Shown: one piece after another, positions 48,984 to 60,841 of the stretch
Layout: every line of letters begins with the position of its first letter
Position numbering within the stretch: position 1 is the first letter of the stretch
NCBI RefSeq assembly: GCF_007655135.1
Contig: NC_045134.1
Location: 868,001 to 932,000 of the forward strand
Source: Punica granatum
Taxonomy: Eukaryota > Streptophyta > Magnoliopsida > Myrtales > Lythraceae
Direction of reading: 5' to 3'
Length of the DNA stretch: 64,000 bases
Notes under the pieces: model-generated
Database searches by the model: none
Told to the model about the DNA's origin: nothing
What the model saw: the letters and a program-made list of their open reading frames with translations, nothing else
Translations under genes and position numbers: made by a program

Positions 48984-49939
48984 GAATCGAGATAAATAGT
49001 TTGTACAAATATTTTTGATGTATACGCAATGAAGGAGAATTCTCATCCAAGAGAAATTAGAGAATGATCTCAGCTAATCAGTGCTTGTGATCCAAAAGTT
49101 GGTTTCTTATAACATGTACTCAATCTTTTGAATAATAAAAGAATTTTATTGGGATGCAACTCTTGTATATTCTGCAAGAATGTGTCATGAACCCACAGAG
49201 TTCCTGAATTCATTCGAATAAAACTGCCTTGAGCAACCGTTGGTTCTCTGTATTGTAATACATGGATCTCTGTATTGTAGTACTTAAGGTTTGGCTTAGC
49301 CTTGTAAGGCCTGTATCTGAGTTATGTATTATAAAAGAAAAGTTCCAAGACTTTTTTACATGTTCGTTGTGATTGTATAAAGCTTAACTGAATGCACCTA
49401 CGACTCGGTATTTTGTTATGCCTGAGAGGCTGGAGATGGCACGTTGCTCGGGATCTCTGATAATGTTATCTTAAATTTATCTCCAGGAAACTTCTGGTGA
49501 AGATTTTGTTCCGAAATTCTGTTTTGCAAGCACACCTATGTACAATAATTACCTTAAGATGAAAGAGTTGTGAGAAGTTTGATTCAATCACGGTATGACT
49601 GTTATAGGCCCTGCTGACGAGAAGAATAACATTCAACTCTATTAAACTCGTGTTGTTAGCCAATGTTTATGACAAGGAGTATGAATATACGTTTGATGAA
49701 ACCTCCGAGCAAACAACTCATATATAATAAGTCCTTCGACTCTATTCCCCTTCTCTTTCCATTCCACCGTAAGAATGAATGGTACGTAGGACGTATTTCC
49801 GTTGTTTTGGTGAATCCATACAAGGATATAGCATTAGCAAGCAGAAGAAGAACTAAGACAAAGTCAACGGTTATTAGCCGGCAGCAGTGGCTCATCATTT
49901 GTCGGCTCAGTTTTCTAGAGAGGAGAAGAGGAGTCGACG
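48984..49939. other. Spacer between the IscA-like and PPTase genes
   Basis: IscA-like 3' UTR followed by an AT-rich spacer. A gene in this stretch is not supported on either strand. Confidence 0.55.
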
Positions 49940-51432
49940 ATGGAGAAGGGAGTTCAGAGATGGTTAGTCGACATCTCAAAGTGGGACCCTTCTCCCCGCG
50001 CTTTCTCCTCCGCCCTCTCCCTCCTCCCTCAGCACGACCAGCCCTCTGTCCTCAGGTCCCTCTTTTTGCTCGTTCAGAAGGGAGAGACAATAATGTCGAC
50101 TCGACTCTTCTTGACCCTTTTCTCTTCTGCTTGCAATTGGCAGGTTCGTGAGGATAGAGGATAGGAAGAGGGCGCTGGTGAGCAGGTTGCTTCAGTATGC
50201 TTTAGTGCACGAGGTGCTGGGAATCCCCTTTGAGCAAATCACGATCAGACGCAGTCTTGAAGGAAAGCCATACTTGGTATGATCTCCTCGTCATTCTTGT
50301 TCATGTCCTCAGAATCAGAAGGCCTTATTAACGTCACAAAGATGGTTTTTTATTCGGTCCTGATCTGCCTATGCTTTCTGGGAAAGATATTGAACATAAA
50401 TTACTGTATGATTGTCGTAATTATTCATACCCATGTTGATTTCTTGCCTCAGGAATATGATGGTGACTTCATGGAGTATCCCAACTTCAATTTCAATGCT
50501 TCCCACCATGGAGACTATGTGGGAGTAGCATCTGAACCGCTGTGCCTTGTGGGATTAGATATTGTCTCTTACACGCCTCCCCATAAAGAAACCATTCTTG
50601 AGTTCATTCAGAACTTCACTTCTTACTTCTCGAGCTTGGAATGGGGTAGAATATTGAGCGCTGGCTCTCCGGATGAAAGTTTAGTTGAATTCTACAGGTA
50701 TAATATTATCAGTGAGCAGTAAGGATCCATTTTTCCCAGTTAATTTCCAACCTTATGAGAGTATGGGCATGTTTAATCGGCGACTTCTTGCAGATATTGG
50801 TCTTTGAAAGAAGCATTTGTCAAGGCAATAGGTAGTGGAGTGGCCTTTGGTTTGGACAGACTGGAGTTCCATCATACTAGCTGGACAAATATACATGTTA
50901 AGATTAATGGAAAAATATTGGAGGATTGGAAATTTTGGCTGCATGAATTGGGCGGAAGGCACTGTGTATGTTCTTCTCCATAAACTAGTTAATGAGTTTC
51001 ATTTCATGAATTTTCTGAATTTCTGCCAACTCATCATGTTTGGGGCTCTTGAAGCTTGATGGTGCACCAGGGGAAAAGCCTTAGGTCCCATTTGATTCAT
51101 TTGGCTAAAAAGTTCGTGAACCTTCCTGTTTTGGGGAATAAAAGGGAGGTTCACTTGACCTTGAGTTTCTTTCACTATATGCATTAAACAAGTGCTTCTC
51201 TACTTTTCTTTTTCCATTCATTTGTTACCCTTGTGTTATATCGCAGGCAGCAATCGCAAGGGGCCACCCAAGGTTGGCTACTGAGAGCTACAAGAAAACA
51301 TTAAAACAGTTAGAGTTCAATGAAGAAGAATACCTTGCTACTCTCCATCTTCCAAATGAAAGTTTTGTCTTAAAGACCGCAGAAGAGCTTATCGCAATCC
51401 TAGAAGTCTCGAAAAGTGGCAGAACTGCCTGA
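49940..51432 (+). CDS. 4'-phosphopantetheinyl transferase, Sfp/AASDHPPT type
   Basis: Five exons: 49940-50055, 50144-50276, 50453-50697, 50794-50965 and 51247-51432. The frame is continuous and gives 283 aa. The enzyme moves the phosphopantetheine arm of CoA onto a serine of acyl carrier proteins, converting apo- to holo-ACP. Signatures are NASHHGDYV (98-106), the Mg-binding GLD (117-119) in LVGLDIVS, and WSLKEAFVKAIG (from Trp167), which holds the catalytic Glu/Lys. Plants use this Sfp-like type for mitochondrial and/or plastid ACP and possibly aminoadipate metabolism. There is no obvious targeting peptide at this start. The N-terminal MEKGVQRWLVDISKW matches family openings, which supports the ATG chosen. 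Confidence 0.94.
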
Positions 51433-51887
51433 TGGAAGGCAGACATTATTAGAGCATGGATATTATAAGGAGCAGGAATTGGTTATTTGATAGAAAAAGT
51501 AAATTATTTATTCCATCCTGCGAGATGAAGGAATGTTCTTCTGGTCCGTTCTTGGGGTCCAATGCTCGGACCAAAGCAACTCTTAAATCACCTGTGTCGG
51601 CCAAAGTTGCTGGTCCACTGCAACACCATGTAAGGGGTCGTCATTTGACTCTTTTTGTTAATTATAGGAAGCAGTTGGAGACTACTCAGTGTCTTGATTG
51701 AAGTGGTTGATAGCATTCTTCAGTCTTAGAATATACTCCTTGGAGCAATGATAGCAGCAGAAGGAACAGCTCATCTCCACTATGAGAAGTATACAAAAGA
51801 AAGACACCTAAAAGTTGAAGCAGAGTTGGTGCCTTTTTCAAGCTGACTGATTCTCCTTGTCTTCATTCCAAAGAAAAGTATTTGCCC
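51433..51887. other. Spacer between the PPTase and germin-like genes
   Basis: PPTase 3' UTR and the germin-like upstream region. No additional gene was seen. Confidence 0.55.
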
Positions 51888-51895
51888 TATAAATA
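51888..51895 (+). promoter_or_regulatory. TATA box of the germin-like gene
   Basis: tataaata at 81 bp before the ATG at 51969, a consensus TATA box at an appropriate distance for a short leader. Confidence 0.75.
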
Positions 51896-51968
51896 TACTT
51901 ATGGCGGTGTTCCATTTTGATATGACCCAACTCGTGTGATCCTGCGGTACGACCTGCAGAAAGCAACA

Positions 51969-52613
51969 ATGTCCCAGAAAATTCTGATTATTCTCTTCAT
52001 CTTCCTCCATTGCCAAGTCATATTAGCCTCTGATCCTGATCCGGTCCAAGACTTCTGCATAGCCCATGAAGCAGAGTCCGGGCTCAACCTCCAGTGCAAG
52101 AACTCATCACTTGCCACAGTAGAGGACTTCGTGTTTTCGGGCGTAAAATCCCCTGGAAAGTTCAGTGAGACTGGGCTATCAGCAACATCAGTGAACTCGA
52201 AGATCTTTCCAGGTTTGAACACTCTCGGGATGTCCTTTGTTCGAGCGGATCTTGAGCCTGGTGGGATTAATCCACCTCATTTTCACCCGAGGGCCACCGA
52301 GATTGTGTTTGTATTGGAGGGGAAGGTGTATTCAGGGTTTGTGGACACGCAGAACCGGGTCTTTTCGAGGGTAATCGAGAAGGGGGAGGTGATGGTCTTT
52401 CCTCGAGGTTTGCTTCACTTCCAAATGAATGTTGGTTATGAGCGGGCAACTATTCTGGGGAGCTTCGATAGCCAAAACCCGGGGTTGCAGAGGATTGCTA
52501 ATGCAGTCTTCGGGTCTGGGATTGAAGAGGGGCTGTTGGAGAAGGCTTTCGGGTTGAGCCCTAAGGAGCTGGCGAAGTTGAGGAGGAAATTTGCTTCCGA
52601 GCATAAAGAATAG
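51969..52613 (+). CDS. Germin-like protein (cupin)
   Basis: Single exon, 214 aa. A signal peptide (MSQKILIILFIFLHCQVILA) is followed by DPDPVQDFCIA. Cys30 and Cys43 are placed for the conserved germin disulfide. Cupin motif 1 is GGINPPHFHPRATEIVFVLE (metal ligands His104, His106, Glu111). Motif 2 is KGEVMVFPRGLLHFQMNVG with His150. Germin-like proteins are secreted, wall-associated hexameric manganese cupins, and members show superoxide dismutase, oxalate oxidase or no known activity. Which applies here cannot be read from the sequence. A second in-frame ATG at 51936 lies upstream, but the signal peptide starts naturally at 51969, with the TATA box 81 bp before it. It converges on the TBL gene. 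Confidence 0.95.
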   Translation: MSQKILIILFIFLHCQVILASDPDPVQDFCIAHEAESGLNLQCKNSSLATVEDFVFSGVKSPGKFSETGLSATSVNSKIFPGLNTLGMSFVRADLEPGGINPPHFHPRATEIVFVLEGKVYSGFVDTQNRVFSRVIEKGEVMVFPRGLLHFQMNVGYERATILGSFDSQNPGLQRIANAVFGSGIEEGLLEKAFGLSPKELAKLRRKFASEHKE

Positions 52614-53415
52614 CCTTTTCTTCTAATTGGCTACGTAACATCCTGTAATGATAAGCAAATAATGTTGAAGGTCATTCTTTCGTTGGTTTCATGGTTTATC
52701 AGAGAAACCAATAGCTTTATCCATGGCATAGTTTTCAATCTTTCATCTTCAAGGAGACAGATTGAACTGTTATCATTGCTAGTTGCCACTGTTAAAATCA
52801 AGTTACATTCGATTTGTTTTTGTCCGATGTGAAGTTCTTGGGTGGATTCCAAATGTATAATCAAGTTACATTTACGAGAGAAGCGATTTGGAGTTGCCAA
52901 ATTGGCACCAGTTACTTGAGTTGCTAGCAATACCTCTCTTGCATCAGTTGCAGAGGCATCTTGAAGGAAACTTTACCTGGTCAAGGTGTGTAATGCAAGA
53001 ATTACAAAAAACCGTTAGATCACATTGAATCCCCTGTTCTGCGCTGTTCTGAAGATCAAATCCTTTATACGTGGACAGACATGATGAATATCCATGATCC
53101 TCAACCAGCATGCAGCTCTCTTCTTTTCCCATTCACCACATACGGCATGTCAACCATATCACCATGATGAGGGTCTGCCACTAACCATTCACTTTGCTTT
53201 TGTTGCCCTTAAAGTTTTGGTGCTTTCAGCCATGAGAAAAAGACAATGGTGCATAACTTGGTGCATAATGAGCTTCCATTCCATAAGTAGCATACAATGA
53301 ACAACTCCTCTCAAACCTCCTTTACTGATTATCACATTGGTACTAAGATTGATCTCGTAGAACCCATCATTCTACGTACTCCTATTTTCAAGCACCACAC
53401 TGTCCAATTCTATTC
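52614..53415. other. Convergent 3' flanks of the germin-like and TBL genes
   Basis: 3' UTR sequence of both genes and a spacer. No gene was recognised. Confidence 0.55.
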
Positions 53416-55193
53416 TCAAAGCAGGGCGCTTAACATCTCGTTCCAGGTATCTGGAACTCCTGGGAGGCACCAGTGGCTGCAGTCTGAGGAATGCCCAGTC
53501 GCTGTCGGGTTCTGCCGTTCTTCCTGGTTCATTGCCTTCTTGTAGACCGAGGGATGCCCGTCCCTTCTTAGAGCGGAGAGCGATGTGATGTCCTGTAAAT
53601 GGACCGGAAACCTCATTTTCCTCAGCACTTCCTGCAGGATCATGAGCTGCTCTGGGATGTGCTGATGGCTGAAAAATAGCAGCGGCTTCTTCTGGTTGTA
53701 GCATTTCCATCCATTCTCCCTGCTCAAGAAATAGTGCATAACCATGCTTCTCAGTTCTCATGGCTGTGGAATCTCGGACCTGAAAACACCAATATGAAAC
53801 TTAAGCTACCGTGTCACGTTGATTTACCTGTTGTGCCTAGGAGACATGCTTCGAAATATGACTCGGGTTCTTCGAGGGTCCAGGTTTAAGTCCACCCACT
53901 TGGCCCATGTCGCGAGCCCCTTTTCATAAGCCACCATTGGGTTCATGTTCCTAATCACAGAGTTCCCCTCCATGTAGTAGTCCCATCTGAAAAATCAGCC
54001 AATTCCAGATAAAGTCTGACCAATGTCAGTTCACATCTCACACAGTGCGAGAGCAATGAAACAAAGACGATGACATCTGATGATGCTATATTCCATCATA
54101 ATTTTCATAATAAGATGGTCTAGGATACTCGAAAGTTGGAAGGACTACGACATGCGACATGTCACATTGACCGGTTGATGTGGTCCCTGACATGGCATTG
54201 CCATTTATTTGTTCCTGACTTTGATGGAATTAGCGAAAATGGAGACCGTTGCTGTGTCCTGGTAGTAATAGGTGAAAAGAACAGATGAAATAAATGTCTT
54301 ACGAGCTCCATTTCTCAGAATGAGTCCACCAGTGAGCAGAATCAAACACGAGAACATCAACTCCCCTCCAGTACTTCGCATTCCCCTCAATCATGTCTAA
54401 GTGCAGTATCCTCTTGTTGTCGAGCCCTTTCTTCAGTTCCACCAACAATGGAGCCCAAGAAAACTCGATTGATGTCCCAAAATCCTGCAAACACCATTTG
54501 ATTGTAGCTGATGATGCACATCGAAGCTTCAAATTAAATCTATCAGTGATGGAACCAAGAAAGCCTTCAATCCGTACCAGTGCATGAAAAGCCATGGAAG
54601 GACCGTTATAAGACACGGTTTTCCGACCTGTCGGGATGACTCCTTGGACTAAGCAGACGAGAGATTCCCACTGGTTCCTCATTATGGAATCACCCACCAG
54701 CATTATTCTTCTGTTCCTCATCTTCCCAAGGAACCTCAAAGCATCAAACCTGCACCATAAAATATGGATATTGGTACTACTTACAGACATCAGAGTAGCA
54801 CGGAATAGAAGTAAAGGGCAATAATGAGCAACAAATGTACCTTGGAAGAGAGCAACTCTGGGGCATCCACCTCCACTTCTCATAGTTGGAGTCGGGCCGT
54901 CCGTTCCTCTGGCATGTGACAGCCGTGCTGAGGTATGGGCAGTTGGAGTCGTAGAGAGGATACGACTGATCGAAGACCCATTTCCCAGTGGACAGGTCAC
55001 AGCTCTTCTGGGAGTCCCTCCTTGTTTGGACCACGGCAACTTCATCATCTTCGTCAGTGAGCCAGGAGAACTCGTCTCCGAGCTGACTAAGCTGCAGGGC
55101 CAGGGAGTAGTCAAGGAAGTGGTTGCAGAGGCAGAGGGCGGCCAGCAATAGAGAGAAGAGGCTTCCCGGTTTCGCCATTAAAGATTTCAACAT
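53416..55193 (-). CDS. Trichome birefringence-like (TBL) polysaccharide O-acetyltransferase
   Basis: Five exons on the minus strand: 55193-54841, 54749-54578, 54484-54303, 53986-53828 and 53719-53416. The frame is continuous and gives 389 aa. An N-terminal hydrophobic segment ([18 protein letters not shown]) serves as signal anchor to the Golgi. The TBL domain ([19 protein letters not shown]) is followed by the GDS catalytic motif (residues 137-139, [16 protein letters not shown]). The C-terminal PMR5 domain ends in [16 protein letters not shown], where Asp368 and His371 form the DxxH part of the Ser-His-Asp triad. TBL proteins acetylate xylan, mannan, pectin or xyloglucan. The polymer cannot be told here. 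For the last exon, the acceptor gagcag at about 53720 keeps the frame ([16 protein letters not shown]); the acceptor about 60 bp upstream would run into a stop. ATG55193 or ATG55178 may start translation. Confidence 0.92.
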
Positions 55194-56380
55194 GAAGCTT
55201 TGATCAGGAGCAAGTGAGAAAGATGATATATACTTCAAAAGCGGTTGACTGGAAAGTGTTCCATTGTCAAGGCATGACATGCGGCCCGGTTGGACCCCAC
55301 CGGTGAGAAACTTTCACCTTTTAACATTTCCATCATCTTCTAATTTCATTCACCGAGAGAATCCAAGGAAGAAATCCCAACAGGCAATAAGGTCGTCTAG
55401 TCGTATAATAATCATCTCATCTTTGGGAGAAGCTGCAATGATGAAAAGAGACCGATTAAAGTCTTCGATGGAGGTTTTGTCGGCCTAATTCTCGGACTGG
55501 ATGAATATCGTTATACCAGCTACCGGCTTTTATAACTTAGATGTCCATATCAGTACGTCCATGATGTTAGTGTTGGATCCCATGCATATGTAATTGCAGT
55601 TATTCTTTACCATCGAAGTGCCTGTGATGATTCTTTTTTCTCCTTGGAGATGTACTGGGGAGCATGTGCTAGGGAAAAGCTTCCACTGACAGTTGGTGGT
55701 TGAAACAGCTTTCCATGAAGGAAAAAAGAAGCAATTAGAGGAGATGAAACTCAACTTCCCTTTTTACCGTAATTTCCGGGGTTGTACGCCTATGCCCATT
55801 ATTATGCACCCGATTTATTCATCGATCGCTGTCCTTTTAAGTTTAGAGTTAAAACGTAATACTGAAGTTTGGAACGATGGTCTTGAATCTTAATGTATTC
55901 TCGAGAAGTTGTCTACCACGGGTTCGATGTTCGGTTAAAACGATATAGGATCTCCACCTATTGACAATATTCCCTTTGCTAAGCAAGCCAGGGAGTTGGT
56001 AACTTGGTATGCGACATGAATCATATACATCTAATCAACTTGGGAAAATTTCAAGTGATTTACTTAGAATTGAAGTAAATTATGTAAAAAAGCAAGTACA
56101 TTAAAAAATAGAAGTAATTTATGTATATGTGCCATGCATATTATTTCCACTCAATGTATTACAGACCAAGCCATCAATTTGGCTTCATTTTCAGCCAAAA
56201 CCATTAGCTATTACAAGACATACAACTGATCACAAGCTATACGGGGGAATCTTCCATTTCATCCCACGTACTTTACATGGATAGTAGAATCGCAAGATTC
56301 TACCAACCGACGGTAGATGTAGGTAGTAGCACGATGTAGAAAAAGCCCCAAACAATAATTTGAAGCCCATATTTATATTT
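55194..56380. other. TBL upstream region and spacer
   Basis: TBL promoter region then spacer. No gene was recognised. Confidence 0.5.
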
Positions 56381-59300
56381 TGTCATGAAGCCCGTGTGTT
56401 GCACCGTGCACGGGATAAAAAAGTGATTTTTTTTCTCTTTGTAAATTGGATTATATATCATATATATGCTTATTTCAAATAATAAAATAAATAAAAATAT
56501 ATGATTATGTATACGGATCGTAATTTACAATCAATGAAAATATATTATATAAGATATATATGAATGTTGTTAACTAAATTTCACCAATAAAATAAGTAAA
56601 AATAAATAATTATGCATATATACAAATATATGCTTATTTTAATATTAATGCCGATTTGATTAGATATTAATTTTATCTTAAAAAGAAAATTCAGGATTCC
56701 AAATATTATGTAGACGATAAAATCTTCCAAAAAGTTTCAAAAATATTCTATCATATCAACTTCTAATAAAAATATTCTTTCAGTTTAAAAAAATAAAAAA
56801 ATTAGCCTACATTAGAGATAGTCGCGCGACTATATATTAATACATTTTTATTATAAATAACCATATATTAATATATACTTATTTTGATACTTATATTTAT
56901 ATGATTAGATATTAAATTTTTATCTTAAAAACAAAACATTTATGATAATCAAATATATTATATAGATGATAAAATTTTCTAAAAAATTTCAAAGATATTC
57001 CGTTATACCGATATCTTATCAAAAAAATATTCATTTTATTTATTTTAAATTAATAAATCCTATTTTTTAAATTAAATAGTTTGTAATCAACAATAACTTA
57101 TGTGAAAATTAGAAAAATATTCTATATACTCTGATTTTGTCAAAAATTATCTTTAAAATTTTTAAAAAATAGTTTTTGTATAAATTATTATAAAAATTTT
57201 AAAACTCAAAAAAGTAATATAGGATTTTGTCATACCATATCTTTCAAAGATTAAAACAAACAGATTTTATTAGAAAATTAGTATGAAAAAATAAAAAATC
57301 TGAAAAAATTATATTTAGAAACCGAGTAATTTTTAGGTCATATGGTCGGACCCGCTACAACTCCGTTGTAGCATCGTATATATCTATAATGAAAATGAAA
57401 CATATATATATATAGAAACATATATAACATATATATATATATATGACTTCATATATACATATACATAAATACATATATGTTTAGGGAAGTATATATACGT
57501 GTGTGAACAAATAGACAGACAGACAACAACGATAATAATGATAATAATTGAATATTAATTGAATAACTCACATTCCGTATAGTGGTAGACGTACCTTTTG
57601 AGAACTCATGTCTAGTGATTGGTGTATTAATAATATATTTAATATATATATCTATAATATCTAAAATATCTTTATCTTGTAACAAAAAAAAAGTAAAGAT
57701 ATTTCAGAAGATATCTTATGTAAAGATATTTTAAATTTATGAATGATTTAATAATTAAAAAACTCAAAAATTTAAGAAAATCTCACTAAGAGACTGAGCA
57801 TTCGGAGGCCATCTGGCCGAGCTCACATCGTCCTTTTATATATATATATATATATATATACATATACTAGTTGTGGAGCATGTGCGTTGCATGGAATAGT
57901 TCCACTAACCTAAATAAATATATACGTAATAAAAATTAAAAAAAATTCCTTCGAGAATGATAAGTGAAACATAAGAATAAAATAAACAAACAACATTCAC
58001 GTTTAGTGGTAGACGAATTTACTCTCTAAGAGCTTGCGAATAAGGGGAGTAATACATTTTGAGAGATGAAACTCGCCTCACCAATCTTGAAAAAGAATAT
58101 TAGGAAAAAAGTAAAAAATTACAGAAAAATAAAAAATGAAAACTCACAATACAAAAGAGAGAAAAATCATAGTGTAAATCTAATAAACTAACTTGTATTT
58201 AGGGATGAACATACATTTCGAGAACTCACATCTAGTTGTAGACGTACTTTGAAACCTGAATAGGCCCGTGTTCGTGTGTATTATATTCACTCTTTATAAC
58301 TATCGTACAAAATCTGGAAAAAAAAAATGTAATCTGATCTATTTTCCTTTTTTCGCTGAAGAAATCTGATTTATTTTGAAAAGAAAATATAATTTATATA
58401 TGTATAAAATATTATGTAATCTATTTAAAAAAAAAATCTACAAAAACATATAATTCATATATACTTTTTCTTTCTATATACTAAAGGTTTTACATGTAAT
58501 CATATATTATTATAATTATATCATGTATGAATATATACTGATGAATACTTATTTTGTGTTAAAATTATGTATGAATATATACTAATGAATACTTATTTTG
58601 CTAATAATACATATGTGATGAAATATTAATTTTTATTTTAAAAACTCAATATTATTAAATAATATTTATACATAAATTCAAGATTATTAAATTCAATTGG
58701 AGATCGCCACAGTATCCAAAAATTTTTATGATACTTTTAGTTTTTTTAAATGAAATATTATAACCGAAAATAATTTCGGAAGTTTTTGTTGCTAATTTCA
58801 TAATAAGAAAATAATTCCAAAATTCAAATACTCAAAAAACTGAGAAAATTCCATCCATCTATTAATATATTGATATTATGTAAGAATATAGGGTAAATTA
58901 CAAAAAAAAACCCAAGTTTTGTAAAATATCTCAATTTTGTCCTAAATTTTATTTTGTAACAAAAAAAACCATAAGTTTTCTAAAATGTCTAAAAAATGAC
59001 CTCCGTTATAACTTCCGTCAATTTTTCCTTTCAAAAAAAATATATTAATATTACTTATTAAATTTCATTCAGAAACCGAGCATTTTGAGGTCATATATTA
59101 ATATATATTTATATTATGTATGAATATATATTGATACATACTTATTTAGATTTTATGATATTTTCGAATTTTTTAAATGAAATGTTATAACCGAAAATAA
59201 TTTCGGAAGATTTTGTTCCTAATTTCACGATAAAAGATAATTTCATATTTCAAATACTCAAAAAACTGAGAAAATTTCATCCATCTATTAATATATTTAT

Positions 59301-60150
59301 ATTATGTATGAATATATACATATTTTGAAGTTAATAATTATGTGATGAAGTATTAGTTTTTATTTTAAAAAATCAAGATTATTAAATAATATCTATACAT
59401 ATTATAAATCCTCTCATTTGTTTCAAATACATTATGTTATATAAAATATAAAAAATAAGAAATCAAATTGTATGATGAGATATCTTTAAAAATATATATT
59501 TTATTAAAAGTAATTTCGAAAATAAAAATAATAAATAAGAACCTAGAAAATTTCTTTTAGAAAATATATACTAATATTACTTATTAGAATCCATTCAAAA
59601 TCAGAGCATTCTGATGCCATATATTAATATATTTATATTATGTATGAATATATACTAATATATACTTATTTCTTATGCTAATATTTATGTGATGAAATAT
59701 AAATTTTTAAATAATATCTATACATATAATAAAATCTTATCATTTGTTTCAATCACATTATATTGTTTAAATTATAAAAATTAAAGAAATCAAGAAATCG
59801 TATTTAATATGAGATATCTTTTAAAAAATATTTTTTTATTAAAATAATTCCGAAAATAGAAGATCAAAAACCTAGAAATTTCCATTCAGAAAATTCATAT
59901 TCCCTTCAATTGGAGATTACCATTGTATCCAAAAGATTTTATGATATTTTCGGTATTTTTAAAATTGAATATTATAACCGAAAATAATTTCATAAGATTT
60001 TGTTTCTAATTTCATAATAAAAGATAATTTAAAATTTTAAAAACTAAAAAAAAGAGAAAATTTCATTCAAAAAATGGAGTGTTATAAGACCATTTGATCG
60101 GGCTAACCTCGTACCTTGCTTTCGTATATATATATATATATATATTTATT
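56381..60150. repeat. AT-rich cluster of degenerate repeated cassettes
   Basis: Very AT-rich with no coding frames. A shared end motif (gagcattntgaggycatat-type, preceded by cattcaraaa) recurs near 57320, 57795, 59072, 59600 and 60077. At three of these it leads into a (TA)n tract (57375-57440, 57838-57860, 60127-60145). Blocks containing tataaccgaaaataatttc recur near 58755, 59185 and 59975. Hairpins occur at 56391-56414 (cccgtg/cacggg arms) and 57354-57372 (gctacaac/gttgtagc arms). This looks like nested or tandem copies of a non-autonomous element, whose class I cannot assign. Confidence 0.55.
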
Positions 60151-60841
60151 TACCAAGAAGAAGTCTATATTATTTATTTCTTATTTTCTCTACTATTATT
60201 ATAATTTATAAGCACCAAGACGCGCTTTCATCTCACTTTCAGTTTCTAAAAAGTACTTCTAGTAAAATAAGTTCAACTAACAATAACCATTACATTAGAT
60301 TATAATATAATTGCAATTTACTTAAAGAATTACCTACTTTAACACTATCTTCTCTCTTTCACTCCCCCATCCACTGCCCCAACCTTTTTCCCCTTTAATT
60401 CGTCTATAAATATTGATTTTCATTTTTAAAATTTTCTTTTGTTATACTCCAAATTTATTTTTCCTTGGTAAGTAGTCATCGTTCAAACTTAACTAAAAAT
60501 TAGTGTTGCGCCACGATTTTTCGAGCTTGGCAAATTGATTTGGGATTTGACAAGGAATAAACTTTATTTTCTTAAACTATGCATATTTTGTTATTTTAAT
60601 AATTTATAGTCCAATTATTTAGATTAATTACATCGCATTTAATCACGGACATGTGTCGAGTATATATGATTGGTATGGTAACTGAATTCGAAGCCCAATC
60701 GCTTTGGCAAAAAGAGAAAGCCCAATCGTCAGTCGTTGTGGCCCAAACCGAAGGCTTAAGAAGGTAAAACCTCCGTTAAACCCTGCTCAGGAGTCAGTAC
60801 TTAGTGCTCGCTCTCTCTCTCTTCCCCACTCCCTGATTTCC
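60151..60841. other. Spacer and PELP1-like upstream region
   Basis: AT-rich spacer. A CT-rich tract at about 60810-60825 directly precedes the PELP1-like start and is probably 5' UTR. Confidence 0.5.

Noticed and set aside
53720..53780. Upstream acceptor for the last TBL exon (ttttcag at about 53781)
   Set aside because: Using it runs into a TGA within eight codons. The gagcag acceptor at about 53720 preserves the conserved CYNQKKPL frame.
57866..60150. Calling a full Helitron
   Set aside because: Only one ctag-type end with a weak hairpin is seen. There is no consistent TC start, and no Rep/helicase coding is present, so the class was left open.
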